Source: Diplosphaera chodatii
Lineage: Eukaryota; Chlorophyta; Trebouxiophyceae; Prasiolales; Stichococcaceae
Direction: 5' to 3'
Length of the DNA: 64,000 nucleotides
NCBI GenBank assembly: GCA_032358165.1
Contig: JAALGY010000017.1
Span: 558,001 to 622,000 of the forward strand
Shown: positions 24,337 through 36,269 of the stretch, piece by piece
Position numbering within the stretch: the first letter of the stretch is position 1
How the letters are laid out: the number at the start of each line of letters is the position of its first letter
The notes under the pieces: generated by a model
What the model was told of the DNA's origin: nothing
Database searches by the model: none
What the model saw: the letters and a program-made list of their open reading frames with translations, nothing else
Translations under genes and position numbers: made by a program

Positions 24337-24975
24337 TTATTTGCATAGTACATGCTTTGCCATGAGGCTCTGGATGGCTCCTGTTGAGCCATTCCTGGCC
24401 ACGTCCATCAGCTGACCCTGCTTGTACACCCGTATGCTGGACTCTGGAGCGTTGCTTCTATCCGACGCGCCCTGGAGATGCAGCACATAACTATCATCGC
24501 GTGGCACAGCGACACTTGTGGCACAAGCTGATGTCTACTGCGCCAGAAAGGGCAGGCCATCGACTGCAGGTGTGCCGAAAGCGATGTTGTCTTAGGACGC
24601 CGCAGCAGAAATGCATGTCAGACGACTTTCAGGTACCTCACCTGCATGAGGCCGGTGTCCACAGCGACAAAGCATGCATTGGCAGCAAAGCGTGCGGCAA
24701 AGTCGCCAAAGGTGGGGATCAGGTCTCGGCCGCCGCCGCTGAAGTCTTGGAACAACGCCACCACCTACAGCATCGCGAACCGTCATCATGCCGTCGAAGC
24801 TGTGTTCTGATCGCCACATGTGACTCCCTGGCACTGTGTTCAATGCAGGTGCCGTCAGCATGACATGCATCATCCTGCCACCAGTGTTCCCGCCTATCAG
24901 ACGTCGCACCGGCGCTGTGGACGTGTTAAGCAACGTATCGAAGTCTGCTTGTGTCGCTACCGTGTGTATTGGCAT
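24337..24975 (-). CDS. Thioredoxin-fold protein without redox cysteines (copy A)
   Basis: Three phase-0 exons: 24910-24975, 24642-24764 and 24337-24471 (stop TAA in the simplest model), giving 107 residues. The start MPIHTVATQADFDTLLNTS is followed by the core strand VVALFQDFSGGGRDLIPTF, then FAARFAANACFVAVDTGLMQ, and SSIRVYKQGQLMDVA matching the VYKHGK segment of copy B. The WCGPC position reads DFSGGGRD, so the redox motif is absent; the only Cys are one in ANACF and one near the C-terminus. Gene structure resembles copy B: a short first exon ending just before the core strand. This suggests an old duplication. The 3' end is uncertain; see the spacer entry for an alternative last exon. Confidence 0.7.
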
Positions 24976-25513
24976 GTCGGGCAGTGCTTGGAATGAGCTC
25001 CTGCGGCTCTGCCCTACCGCGCTGACCCAGCGTGCTTGAGCACACAAGGGGTTGTGTCAGCGTAGCAGATGAACCAAATCCAGCAGCTTGAATGTCCTCA
25101 GCGGTGACCTTCGGTCCTCCCTGCTGCCTCCTGAGAGGTGGAGCGTTGACCCTCCTGGCAATCCGTGAGGTCGCAGGCTGCGTTGCCAGCCAACACGCGT
25201 GCTGGGCCCTCTCAGAGCTTGATAACTGTGTACGTACCAGTGTGTGGAAGAATGCTGACAGACAAGCTGTATGTCAGTGCTGCGTTGAGCAATGAGGTTA
25301 GACCTGTTTACCGTACTCACATGGTGTACATACACTGTGCCTGCCCGTACACAACTTCAGTATCCTTGACATTGCTGCACGTATGCAGTGCAATGAGCGT
25401 GGCTCGTGGCAAACAGCTCCTAGCACTGCAACCTGACCGCCGACTCTGGCCACACATGTTGACATCGTCTCTCCAGGTGCGTTTCAGTGCCGCTGGTTAC
25501 AGCGTCCTGCCAC
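24976..25513. other. Intergenic spacer
   Basis: Same-strand spacer between the DUF5054 gene end and thioredoxin-fold copy A. No convincing exon. Confidence 0.4.
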
Positions 25514-28500
25514 TCATTGCCCCAAAGCCGCTGCATTCGGGGTAATGTGTCCCAAGCGCAGGCCACTGGACGCAATGAACGGGTGATGGCGCTCCAGCAC
25601 ATGAGCGTCATGCCAGCGCTCCTGCTCATGGTGTTGGCCGTCCCGCAAGTCTTCAACCTGAAGATGGACAATAGTATGACGCACGGTCTCCTGTTGCTTC
25701 TACATTCTATTGTGAGCGCAGGACCGATAGCAAGAGCATTGTCAACAAATAGGTTGATGTTGCAATCTTAACGTACCTGCAGCACAAAGCGGAAGCGGCG
25801 GACGCGATCCTCCGGCCGGTAGGGCTGCCACATGACATAGTTAGTGCCCCTGCAGGGCACCAACGCTGGCGTCAGAGCTGCTGTGGACCTACAAGTACGA
25901 CTTCTGATCCTGCGAAGCGTCGAATGTGGCACATGTGGTCCTTGCATGCTTGTTGCCGAAACAGTCGTCCTTGAGGACATCAAAATATGGTGCCAGGCCA
26001 CCCAACGCCATGTCCCTGTTCCTGCAAGCACGGCTCACTGGCCTGGCCGGCCTCACCAGATGTTGTTGGCCAGCAGCGAGTGCATGCCGCGGGTCAGGTC
26101 CGGACGACGGTCCGGGTTGGGGAATGGCGTCGGCACCCCCGGGCTCACGAGCGCAGCATCCAGCGGCCTGCTGACAAGGATCAGTGCTTCAAGCAGTACG
26201 TCTTCCCAGCAGATATTTGGCAGGCATGTATGTACGGCCAGTGCAGAGCATGTGTAGGCCTGCTGATGGAGGACAACGAGCGGATGCGCAGTGCCCTCGC
26301 CTGACTGCTGCTCATGAGGGCATGCCTTCATACGTCAGCAGCAGACATGTCTAGACCCTGCGCAGACACGTCTAGATCCTGCCCGGAAGTGCGGTGCCAC
26401 CTGATGCTGAGCCGTTCGCGGCCGCTGCGGCTGTCCACCTGGAGGCCGCGGTCGCCGACCGCGTGCAGCGAGCGGCTGCCGTTGAGCAGCACGTCCGCGG
26501 GGTCGATGGGCGAGTCCAGCTTCCACAGGCGCCACGAGTCCGGGTCCGCCTGCTTGTTGCTGGGCTCCCAGTCCACCCACAGCGCCTGCACAACAGCAGA
26601 TACTGAAGTGACCTGCCAGCAGGTTGCATGCAGCAAATGGGTGGGTCCAGCATGCGCCCCAGTGCTGGCACAGCCTGCGGGTCGCACGAGCGGAGAAGCG
26701 ACAGCACTGCATGATTGCTGTGTACCCAAGCCTGTGCTGTTTGGCCGTCACTGACAGCAGTCATCAGGTCTCCCGGCCATTGCAGAACATGAGCAGCCAG
26801 ACAAGGCTGTCTGTGCCAATCTGGGCAAAACCAGAGTCGTGGTCACTACGCTGAAGCGCAGGTAGTCAGGTTGACAGCCCCACCTCTGGCAGACGGGTGG
26901 CTGTCTTGTTGACCCAGGTGATGTCCATGTACAGCGCCGGGCTGTCTGGCAGCGAGGCGTACTCCAGCCATACTGCCGCAGGCGCGCCAGCCTCAGCGAC
27001 AGCCTCCTGCGGGAACTGCAGCTTGACCGCCACATGGAACCCTGTGGTGCAGCAACATGCCAGCTTTGCTGCATGTACCAGCTAGCTCTCTTGATTGCAC
27101 TGCTTGCTGATCTGTGCTGTCAGTATCTCGCCTCTTTACAACAGACCTACGGTAGAGTGGCTATACCATGCACGAGGATGCAGCTGCTATGAGGAATGCA
27201 TGCTGATGCCGCTGTGGGCCAGCAGCATCATGCTGCAAGTGCGCCATAGCACACTGCTTTTGCTTTGGCATGCGGTTCAGGGCAGATCAGTTCTCACCAT
27301 CCCAGTACAGGCCAGCCCTGCAGTGTTCACAATCTGAGCAGAAACGTGAACTTCCTTAGGCCAAAGCCCACCTTTGCCAGCGTGCTGGTGCACCCAGGCG
27401 TCCTGCACAACCGCCACGGTGTCCTCCCGTCGTGGGGACGCAAATCGCGAGCAGTTGGGCTTGCCAAAGTCCTGCACTGACCAGCAGGAAGTCATGAGTC
27501 CCACACGGTTGCAAAATGCCGATTATAGGATGTGCAACTTGCAACGAGGGATAGGGCATGACAAGCAGATTGCTGAGCTGCACCTTGTAGAACCACTCGG
27601 GCCCGAGGCCGGTCAGGTAGGCGTAGTGCTTCCAGATGGTATCATAGTCGCCTTCAGTGTATGTGCTGTATGACACCTGCAGTCAACCAGAGCGCCACAG
27701 CTGGCCTGCCCGGCCTTCGATATCCGTCATGTGGCTGACTGTGGGCCGATGAGTCGAAGATGTGTCATTGACCATATGCGCTCATATTTTATGCACCTGG
27801 CCCAGCAGGCTGTACCAGCGTGCCCAGTTGCCGCCTCGGTGGCTGCCCCATCGCTTCCGCAGGCCTGCCAGCGCGCCTGCAGTCGCACGTGCAGGCATGA
27901 ACGCATGTGTGACGACATTTGGCATCTTGCGGCGCCCACTTGACTCAACCCAACGCATTGCCCTCTGCATGCCTATCTCGCAGGACAGGTCGCCTTGCTG
28001 TACACCCAGGGGAGCTGAAGTACAACAGGCGCTTTGCTGGCACCTGTGCGGGGGTTGAGCTCGATGTCCCAGTGGTTCGACCGCAGCCGCCGCCGCCACT
28101 CGCGCCGCCAGACACGACCGTCCGACACATCTGGTGCCGCCTGTGCTGCAGTGCCATACCAGTCGGCCACCAAGCAGTGCGCAAGCTGCATCACCACTGG
28201 GCGTCTGAAGCCCATGCCTCTACTACGCCAACTATGCCAGGACAGCAGCCAGACTACAGCGCACCGTGAGCTGCCGCTGGGTTGACAGCAGCGCCGCCGC
28301 AGCCGCTTGTCCAGGCGCAGAGGCACCTGCACGGCGAGGCATGGGTACAGGGGCTAAAGGAGTTGTTGCCAGCCTTCAGACAGGTCCAGCACACTGGTGC
28401 TGCATCCTGACAGGGAGCGAAAAGCGTTGCAGTAGTAGCTCATACAAAGGGCCAGAGGATGCTGAGACACTGCAGGATTGGACAGAGCCGTCAAAACCCA

Positions 28501-31500
28501 TCTTGATCCAGATGGACAAAGCTCGCACAGGCCCTAGCCACATGTGCTGCTGCTCCTTGCATCCAGCACGTTTGCACATGTTGTGCAACGCCGTGTGACT
28601 ATCATAGTGATGCTGTGACTAAAGCGCTTACTCAGCGCCTGCAGGCCCCAGTCGAGGTAGGCGCGCTGCCGCTTCCAGCAGTGAATTGCGTTCTTGTAGG
28701 TGCCTGCGGCCAGTGCGGCATGGAAGTCTGCATTGCTCCAGTTGCGGTAGTCGGGCATCGCCTTCTTGACATCAGCGCCCCACGTGTGCTCTGGCACCTG
28801 CCGGGGACCAGGGACTGCCTGAGTGCAATGGCAAAATTGCTGGAGAGCTGGCCACAGTGAGGTGGATGTAGCGCGTGACATTTTTGGCATGACGAGTGTA
28901 CCTTGTGTCTTCTTGGGTGCTGATTTTCGGAGGATTATCGTCAGCGCTGTCAGCCAGGTCAGAGGCATTGGTTCAAGTGCTCACCTTCAGTAGGAATCTG
29001 GACATATTGCGGTATGCGGGGTCCTGGCTGTGGTCGTAGCTGAGCTTCTGGCGCATGCGCTGCAGCGCTCGAAAGTCCGCGAGCTTGCCCGCGTCAGACG
29101 CCACACCGTTGATCCATGTGTCGCCAATCTGCAGCAGTGCAAAGCAGCACGATCTGCAGCTAGCTGGCCAGCACGTGGACAGGTAGACGGATGCCTGAGT
29201 GGGTTTGCACGATGACATGGACTGCGCGTAAGCTTGGATATCTCCAACCGCATCTGGGAACATCAGACGCACCTCTTGTGTGACAACAGGCAGCTTGAGG
29301 CCGCTGCGGACCGCATTAGCCAGCGGAAGCACAAAGCCGTCAAATGTGGACGCCCGCACATCTGCGCCAGGGAACTGCGTCCGCACACGCTTCATGATAT
29401 CCCGCACCTGGGCAGTGCACAACCCCTCGTGGTGGCCTCACAATCAGACTACTGGGGAGAGTGTGTCCCGTCTCCCTGCCGGCAGGCTGACATCGATGGG
29501 CGTCGAACTCGAGGAGCACGCTCTTGCAGTGGAGGACAGCGGCCAGACCTCGTGCGGTGAGTGAGGGCCGCCATTGTCCCCCCGCCAGGCGCAGCACAGG
29601 ATATGGTCGAAACCCTTGACCTGCGTTACGGTTTAACTATGGTTGTCGTGCAAACACAGTATCGAGTACCCCTCTCAACGTCTTCATACGTTGCAGTGCA
29701 TGTCTACACTAGGGTTCATGTCCATCAACACGCACATCGCACCTTCATGCACTCTTCAGCGCTGTCTACAGGGCTGCCAGAGTAGCCGCCCGCATGCCAC
29801 ATGGCGATGAGCTGCGAGTCGCTGGCGACATCACGCCACAGAAACGGCGTGCTGCGCGGGACGGCCGGCGGGGCCGAGCCACTGTTCACCCCCACCGATA
29901 TGCCCTGCAGTGGGTTAGCAATCAGACTGTTGAAAGGGTTTGCCTCAGATGCGGAGTTTGACGGTGGCTAGCACAAGCCCAGTGCTTGCACCTGCACTCA
30001 CAACCCGCCCCATGACAAGGCGCCAGGCACCGCGTGGTCGGCCACGAGCCGAGTGATCAGGTCGTCAGGAGGGTCTGTGCGAGAAGAGCAGACGCCGTGC
30101 AGCATGTGGATCGTCAACATGATTGGCGTCCGCGCACCTCGAGCCCCATCTGCCAGCCGGGGTGCGCCAGCACCGGCACCGCCGCCCGGGTCAGCCCCGG
30201 CACATCACGCTGCGGTGCACACCACCTTGCTTTGGGTTGAGTGAGTCCGCCAGCAGGCTTGACAGCACCATTGCACACTACACCGGCATTCAGATAGGCA
30301 AGAGCGTGGCAAACTGCAAATGTAGAAGTATGATGATGCCATGTTGTTGCAGTCTGAAAATGCAAAAGCAAGCACGGACTTCGTGCATATCAGCAGGCTA
30401 TCCCTCCACTCCTGAGGCTGGCTGGAAACAGCAAAGGACATGTGCAGGGCGAGTGGTGCCTGCGCTGCGGATGCTCAAACCCTAAACCCCAGCTCCGCTT
30501 TGTCCCCGACGCTACCATCTGTGAAGACAGCGCACCTGGGACATCGTTCGCTTGGGCTGGAGGCCGTAGTTGCGGTCAAGCTCGTGCACCATGTCGATGG
30601 CGTACTCCACCATGTCCGAATCCATCAGCTCGATCTGCATGGCATATATGTCCACTGCTGTGCATGCAGGAGTCGTGGTTGCCCTGCTGTAGTGTCAAGA
30701 TGCTCGTGTATCAAGCACCATGTTCTCCGTACAGATCTCCACATCATAAGCCAGATCCATCTTTCATGAGGCAGTGAGCCTGATGGCCACTTCAGCACCC
30801 CATGTTGCGGTGCTCATGTGATGTCCATACTGACAGTTGGCATGTCAGAGACTGGTGCATGCACAGCATTGCAAAACCCCTTGATTGAGCAGTGTCATTG
30901 GAAAGCTGCACAGAAGGGCAGCTCGCTGACGGAAGGAGATATGCTGCACCTGGGCATTGTGCGGAAAGGCGTGCCAAGTGATGACGCCCCGCCGGATGGC
31001 AGCCTCGACTGCTGCGCGCTCCTTCGCAGCTGGGCAGTGCAGCCCCATGCCAGGCGGGCAGTCCATGTACAGGGAGATGAGGTATGCCTGCAGATCGGTG
31101 AGCTCAATCACGGCTGCTGCAGTCGCCACAATGACCATGCAGGAGCATAAGATGGATTGCTTGAGGTGGCCACATGTCTCTGTCATTGGTGGCTTGCGCT
31201 GGCCTGAACAGCAAGCAGCTCCTCACATGCGTCATCCAGATGTAGCTATCATTGCTGCCGCTCTTGTGCATTTGTTCTGCCGTGTCGATCTGCGTGAGAT
31301 GCACAGGCGTCGTCATCCTATCCACTGCATCGTGCTGATGTGTGCCCATCTGCCACACGCCGCATACAGATGGCCTCACCGCTCGCGGGAAGTACACATC
31401 AAAGTATTTGTTGATGACCGCATCATCGGTGCCCAGCTGCGGTTCAATGCCGTCGAAGCCAATGTCAAGATGGTTCGAGAAGACGACGTGCACGGTCTTG

Positions 31501-31616
31501 CCACCGTAGTCATGTGGAGCAGCCTCATTGGCATAGTGAGCGCCTGCCACGTCAACCCTCCACACCAGGCAGAGCAGTGCTAGCACTGCCACGCTCATGA
31601 TCCATGCCATGCTCAT
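25514..31616 (-). CDS. Secreted DUF5054 / GH38-like glycosidase-family protein
   Basis: A large gene of about 16 exons. Secure ones: 31380-31616, 30950-31087, 30536-30634, 30138-30209, about 29790-29908, 29273-29407, 28985-29128, 28632-28797, then parts at about 27.95-28.3, 27.8, 27.6, 27.4, 26.9-27.0, 26.4-26.6 and 26.05-26.2 kb, 25777-25860 and probably 25514-25657. The N-terminus is a signal peptide (IMSVAVLALLCLVWRVDVAG) followed by HVVFSNHLDIGFDG, the metal-site motif of this family. Further landmarks: RRGVITWHAFPHNAQ, VPGLTRAAVPVLA, SQLIAMWHAGGYSG, STFDGFVLPLA, IGDTWINGVASD, VPEHTWGADVK, HWDIELNPRTG, TEGDYDTIWKHYAYL and DFGKPNCSRF. DUF5054 proteins are related to alpha-mannosidase-type hydrolases; activity here is inferred, not shown. 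The last exon is hydrophilic and less certain. Confidence 0.82.
26342..26383. repeat. Imperfect direct repeat (2 x 21 bp) in an intron
   Basis: cagacatgtctagaccctgcg is followed directly by a copy with two or three changes (26363-26383). Each contains a TCTAGA palindrome. It lies in an intron of the DUF5054 gene. Confidence 0.7.
30477..30490 (+). repeat. Telomere-like (telo-box) motif
   Basis: aaaccctaaacccc, two near-units of the plant/green-algal telomere repeat CCCTAAA, inside a DUF5054 intron. It may be chance or an interstitial remnant. Confidence 0.4.
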
Positions 31617-32122
31617 ATCTGTATGTCAGGCGCAGGCGGAACCCCTCGTTGGTACAGCTGGCACGAACTGTCAATGTGGTCACTGGATGGTGCGCCTGTG
31701 AGATACTACAGAGACGCGTTGTCGTGCTGCAAGGTAGTCGCTCACAGCTGCGACAGCTTTCCTGTGCATTGGATTGATAGCAAGTGTGGACGGGCTGCTG
31801 CAATGATCCCACTCATGCCTTCATGGCAATGGCTGACATTTCATTCTGCCACTTCGATGTCAGAATGTTTCGGAAACAACATCCAGCATGACGACAGCAA
31901 CAAGCAAGGCCCTGTGCAAGCGATCGGTGCACAAGTGGGCCTCCGCAGCAGGCTATAACATGCAAGCGGAAGTAGGTGATAAACATGACACCAGGCGAGG
32001 GTTGTTCCACTGCAGCTCCCTTGCCAGCGGGTGCAGCGATCACACAGTGCCTTTGCCGTGTTGTCAACGCTAGCGGTTTACTCTGACCTGACATCGAAGG
32101 CTCTGGCAGCCAGCCCGCAACC
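31617..32122. other. Divergent promoter region
   Basis: 506 bases between the start codons of the DUF5054 gene (-) and the isopropylmalate dehydratase gene (+). No other gene recognised. Confidence 0.5.
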
Positions 32123-33719
32123 ATGCAGCGGTGTTTGCAGAGTCATGCACCGTGCACAACAGCCGCCCTGGTGCAGCTGCAGCCCAGGCTGCAGGTGCTG
32201 TGCATTCGGGCGCAGCGGTGCGGCAGGCGGAGATGTAGGACGGTTGTGACTGCTCAGGCCAACTCCCGCGTCGTGCGGGGGCCCTGCTTCGTCACACGTG
32301 ATGTGCGCCACCGTCCCACACGGCGCTTGACAAGAGGTTGCACCTTCTGCTTGATGCTGCAGAGCTGGTGCTCTGACGTTGTCAACTGTCGTTGCAGAAC
32401 ATCGACACAGATCAGATCATTCCAGCAGAGTACCTGACGCTCGTACCCTCAAAGGTGAGCGGCTATCAGCGGCGCATCAGCTGGCAGCACAACACCACCA
32501 CCGTGCCGTCAGCATCTGCAGCCACCATGCTCATAACGCTGGCAGTGAGACGCTGAAGCGCCGGTGTGACTGCTGCAGCCGGACGAATACGAGAAGCTGG
32601 GCAGCTATGCCATGATCGGGCTTCCAAAGGAGCTGTACCCAACCCGGTAGGGGTTGGCAGTCTCATCAATGGACGCTGCTGCACAGCACTAACGCGGGAG
32701 GATGAAACAGTTGCACGGCGCCATGGCCCTCGGTTCAGCTGTTCAGCGATGATCTTGTAGGTTCATCGACGATGGACAAATGAAGACAGGCTACCCAATC
32801 ATGATCGGGGGCAACAATTTTGGCTGCGGCTCCTCGCGGGAACATGCACCGGTGGCCATGGGTGCTGCAGGTGCGCCACTCCGCATGCTCAAGACCACAT
32901 GTGACAAGATGACGGTTCGTCTGCAGCTCATCGCCTCACACGAGGGAAGGCGTCAGCTAGCATAGCGCCAAGCCTGCAGCCTGCCATCCTGCTCATCTGC
33001 CAGCAACTCAATAGGCAACAGCACCTGTTGCACCCCCTGCAGCAGCATGAGCATGCGATACTGACAGACGTATATTATGATCTGCAGGCGCAAAAGTCGT
33101 GGTCGCACAGTCATATGCCCGCATCTTCTTCAGGAATTGCGTCGCTACGTGAGTTCTATCAGGTGTATGCGAGGGCGGCACCATATGGTAGCTGAACAAC
33201 AGTGTCATGAGCAGGGTGCTATGTACTTCACCAGCCAGGCCTGCTGATTCCTTACCGAGGGGTACAAATGCATCAACCTGGAATGCAAAGAGCAGTGGCG
33301 TGGCTGCGATGGGTTGCTGCTGCATGTCATGTTGCAGAGGGGAGCTGTACCCATGCGAGACGGACATCCGCCTCTGCGAGGAGCTGGCTACAGGGCAGGA
33401 GGTGGAGGTGGACATGGACAACGACGTCCTCACCGTCCTGGAGACCGGCAAGCAGTACAACCTCAAGCCCCTGGGCGAGGTGTGTCACTACTACTTGGTT
33501 GCCGTCTACACGGCAGCTCGCTGGCTGAGAACTCGACAGGACCACTTCTCATGCATCATCATGCATGTACTGTGGCTTGCACTGACACTGCAATATGTTG
33601 GCGCTTGCGTGCGAGCTGACTGACCTGTGTTGCTGCAAGTGCAGGCGGGTCCAGTCATCGACGCAGGCGGCATCTTCGACTATGCACGGCAAACAGGCAT
33701 GATTAAGAAGGCGGCCTGA
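32123..33719 (+). CDS. LEUD: 3-isopropylmalate dehydratase small subunit, plastid-targeted
   Basis: Seven exons with continuous phase: 32123-32302, 32398-32454, 32579-32646, 32761-32870, 33088-33148, 33338-33479 and 33645-33719 (TGA), encoding 230 residues. The first about 45 residues (MQRCLQSHAPCTTAALVQLQ, Arg-rich to TVVTA) form a plastid-type leader. The mature protein shows the family sequence from end to end: VRGPCFVTRDNIDTDQIIPA, GGNNFGCGSSREHAPVAMG, VVVAQSYARIFFRNCVATG, and the closing IDAGGIFDYARQTGMIKKAA. With the iron-sulfur large subunit (not in this window) it isomerises 2- to 3-isopropylmalate in leucine synthesis. It is transcribed divergently from the DUF5054 gene and convergently with the carrier gene. 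Confidence 0.97.
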
Positions 33720-34112
33720 GGCTCCACGGCAGGAGAACAGCTTTGCACTTCGTCCTCAGCATGACGCTGGTTGTGCCGTGTAGTAGGATTGCTTTCAGTG
33801 GGTCAGATGGTGTCCCAAGCCAGTCGTTTAACAAGGCCGGTGTTAAGGTTGCTGGAGTGGTAGACGCACTTCCAGCAGTGATAGCCAACTCCTCACAGGA
33901 AACAACAGTGTCGTCGTCCGCAGATGGTTGGTCTATGGTGGGATCTGAATCTCAATGTCTAAGTATAACCTGGCAATGCTGTTCATCCTGCGTTGGTTTG
34001 GTGAAGGACCCGGACGGTGTGCAGTGGGCTGCTCACTGTGTCTGCATCATTGGCACCAGCTAGCTATCACTACAGAACTTCTCCTTCCCGCTGGCTGATC
34101 AGACACTCGGCT
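33720..34112. other. Convergent intergenic spacer
   Basis: 393 bases between the stop codons of the LEUD gene (+) and the carrier gene (-). No coding signal. Confidence 0.5.
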
Positions 34113-36269
34113 TCATCTAGCTTCTGCCAAGCCCTCGTCCATAGCCTTCTGTGACCTTGTCAGCATCTTCTTTGCTGTGTCAAAGGTCGACAGCCGCACT
34201 CCTGCGGGGTTTTGACATGCAGCATGTTGTCAGGTTGCGTAAACACCCTCATCACCTGCCTGTATGTTGTGCGATGCTCTGCTGCACAATCCAAGACATG
34301 GTGTGACATGCTGCATGCCCACCCTTGTTGGGCAGGTTTTTGGCAGCATTGGGCAGGAAGCCTCTGTAGAACCCGGCAATACCCTCAGACGCCACCACAT
34401 TACGAATGACCTGCTGCGCGGGCACCCGTGTGGCACTCTGCAGCTGGATCTGTCTCCTGTGAGAAGCACATGTGACAGTCGTGACATTGTGCACACATCG
34501 GCATTAGCGTTGCGTCATCTGCAGAGTCTCTGCACAGGGTTTTACTGGAAGTGAAGTTACTCTGCAATGTGCGGCCAATCCCCTCACGGGCTGCAGCGAT
34601 TGCACTTGGTGGCCAGTTGGCAGCCGCATTGAGCAGTGCACGCTTGTCACCTGAGGGTGTCCAGCGGATAGCAGCAGGTGGTTGCAATGAGTGCAGCGCT
34701 GAAGCCGCGTGCAAAGGAGCTCATGTGCTGCGGCAGGAGGTCGAATGCTGCCAGCTCGATTGCCATGTACGGCGCGATGCCTGCGCAAACAACAGACTGC
34801 TGAGCGCAGCTACATACAGGTTGCACTCCATGAAATTGCAGCAGTAGGCGCAGTGGTGCTCAGTGTCAGACATGCAGTGAGTGAGCTGTGCAGGTAAGAC
34901 CGTGTAGGCAAATCGAAGCATCGCTGCAGCTGGCAGCACACCATATGAAGGTACCCTCCTAAATGCATAACGAGCATCTGTTACTTTATGCGAAGCAGTG
35001 GCACGGTATCCACACACCCAGCATGGCAACGCCGATGCCGCGGTAGAAGGCGAGGCCGGAGCCCTCCGCCATCAGTATGCGGGCGGCGCCCCGCATGCCC
35101 ACGACGCTCGGGTCCACTGCCAGCCGCAGCCGCAGCGTGTCCAGCGGGTACGTCAGCTGCAGGGGAGATACCAAACCCATGACGGCTGACAATGGTCCGA
35201 ACCACAAGAAGAGTGCGGAGGAAGGCCGCAGAGTGAGCCCGACCATACATGCAGCTGCCCTGACGGTAGGTCCTCTGCTGCCTGGGCGCTCGCAACAGTC
35301 TGGCGAAGACTCGATCAACAGACCGCAAGCATCGGCATGGCCAGGCAGGCAGGGGGCCGCTGCAGGCAGGCAGCACCCACCAGGGTGGAGGTCATGCCCG
35401 CGGCGGCACCGGCGGCCAGGCGGCGGGGAACGGACAACCCCTCGCCATTGGGCCCGCCGCCCAGCAGCCGCTTGTACGCCTCGTAGCTGCACAGCTGGCA
35501 CGCCGAGTAGGGCAGGACCCGCAGCACCTGCGCGGACTCACACCCTCGCTCGATTCTATGAGCCCGGCCCGGGGTGTATATCACCCCTGGCTTCCACCGC
35601 AACATGTGCAGATCACGGAGCAGACATGGGGTGCAGATGGCATCCAGACGCCGCGTCGCCCTCCCAAAGGTCGGGCGCACTGGCTGCTCATGTTCCTCAG
35701 GGACAGCCACCCTTGCAGCACCTGGGGCACGTTGCCGCGCCAGTAGCCCATCACGCCCTCCTGGCGGCCGATCGCCAAGAAGGACTCCACCAGGCCGCCA
35801 CCCTGCGCAGCCGCCTTCACGCTGCCGGTCGCCAGCCCGCCAGATGTCTGCATTGCAGGGACACGGACCGGTCAACCGGGTGATCCTTGCATCTGAAGCC
35901 ACTGCATCATGTGCTTGCCTGCCGCTTGAATCATAGCTGCAAGCCCCTGCCAGCACCATGACTTAAATCATGTTGACTGATCAACCCTGCTTTGGCGACT
36001 ACAACTAGACTTGTGACACCTTGCACATACTCCTCGACACGTGTGCAGACGCTGTTGCATGGACCAGCGGCTGAGGATGTAACAGGCATATACAATGTGC
36101 TCAGTGCCCCAGGGTGGGTAGCCGAAGGGGTGCCACTGACCTGCAGGAGGATCTTCACGCGGTCCAGTGGCGCCGTCAGGGTTTTGCCGATGGCGCCGGC
36201 CACTGCGCCTGCCAGGAACAGCACGCCATCCCGCGGCAGCAGCGCCAATGCCGCGTCTGGTCGCCTCAT
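34113..36269 (-). CDS. TAAC: Mitochondrial-carrier-family protein, thylakoid/plastid ADP,ATP carrier (TAAC) type
   Basis: Seven exons: 36141-36269 (or start ATG at 36308), 35722-35847, 35391-35527, 35018-35156, 34651-34780, 34323-34456 and 34113-34201 (TGA). The three carrier repeats are complete: LFLAGAVAGAIGKTLTAPLD with PLDRVKILLQ; AGMTSTL with TYPLDTLRLRLAVDP; and ATTCCYPLDTLRRQIQLQ, each with the P-x-D-x-x-[KR] signature. Linking segments (EGVMGYWRGNVPQVLRVLPY, SGLAFYRGIGVAML, IAPYMAIELAAFDLLP, EGIAGFYRGFLPNAAKNLPN) follow the plant TAAC protein closely. TAAC exchanges stromal ATP for ADP across plastid membranes. The plastid leader is not settled: it may sit in an upstream exon near 36.66-36.97 kb, where the same strand carries a long Arg/Ala-rich frame. 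The C-terminus is Lys/Glu-rich. Confidence 0.88.

Noticed and set aside
22708..24975. Reading both thioredoxin-fold units as one multi-thioredoxin or glutaredoxin-3-like gene
   Set aside because: Each unit has its own ATG, complete fold and stop, with 693 bases between them. No glutaredoxin motif follows.
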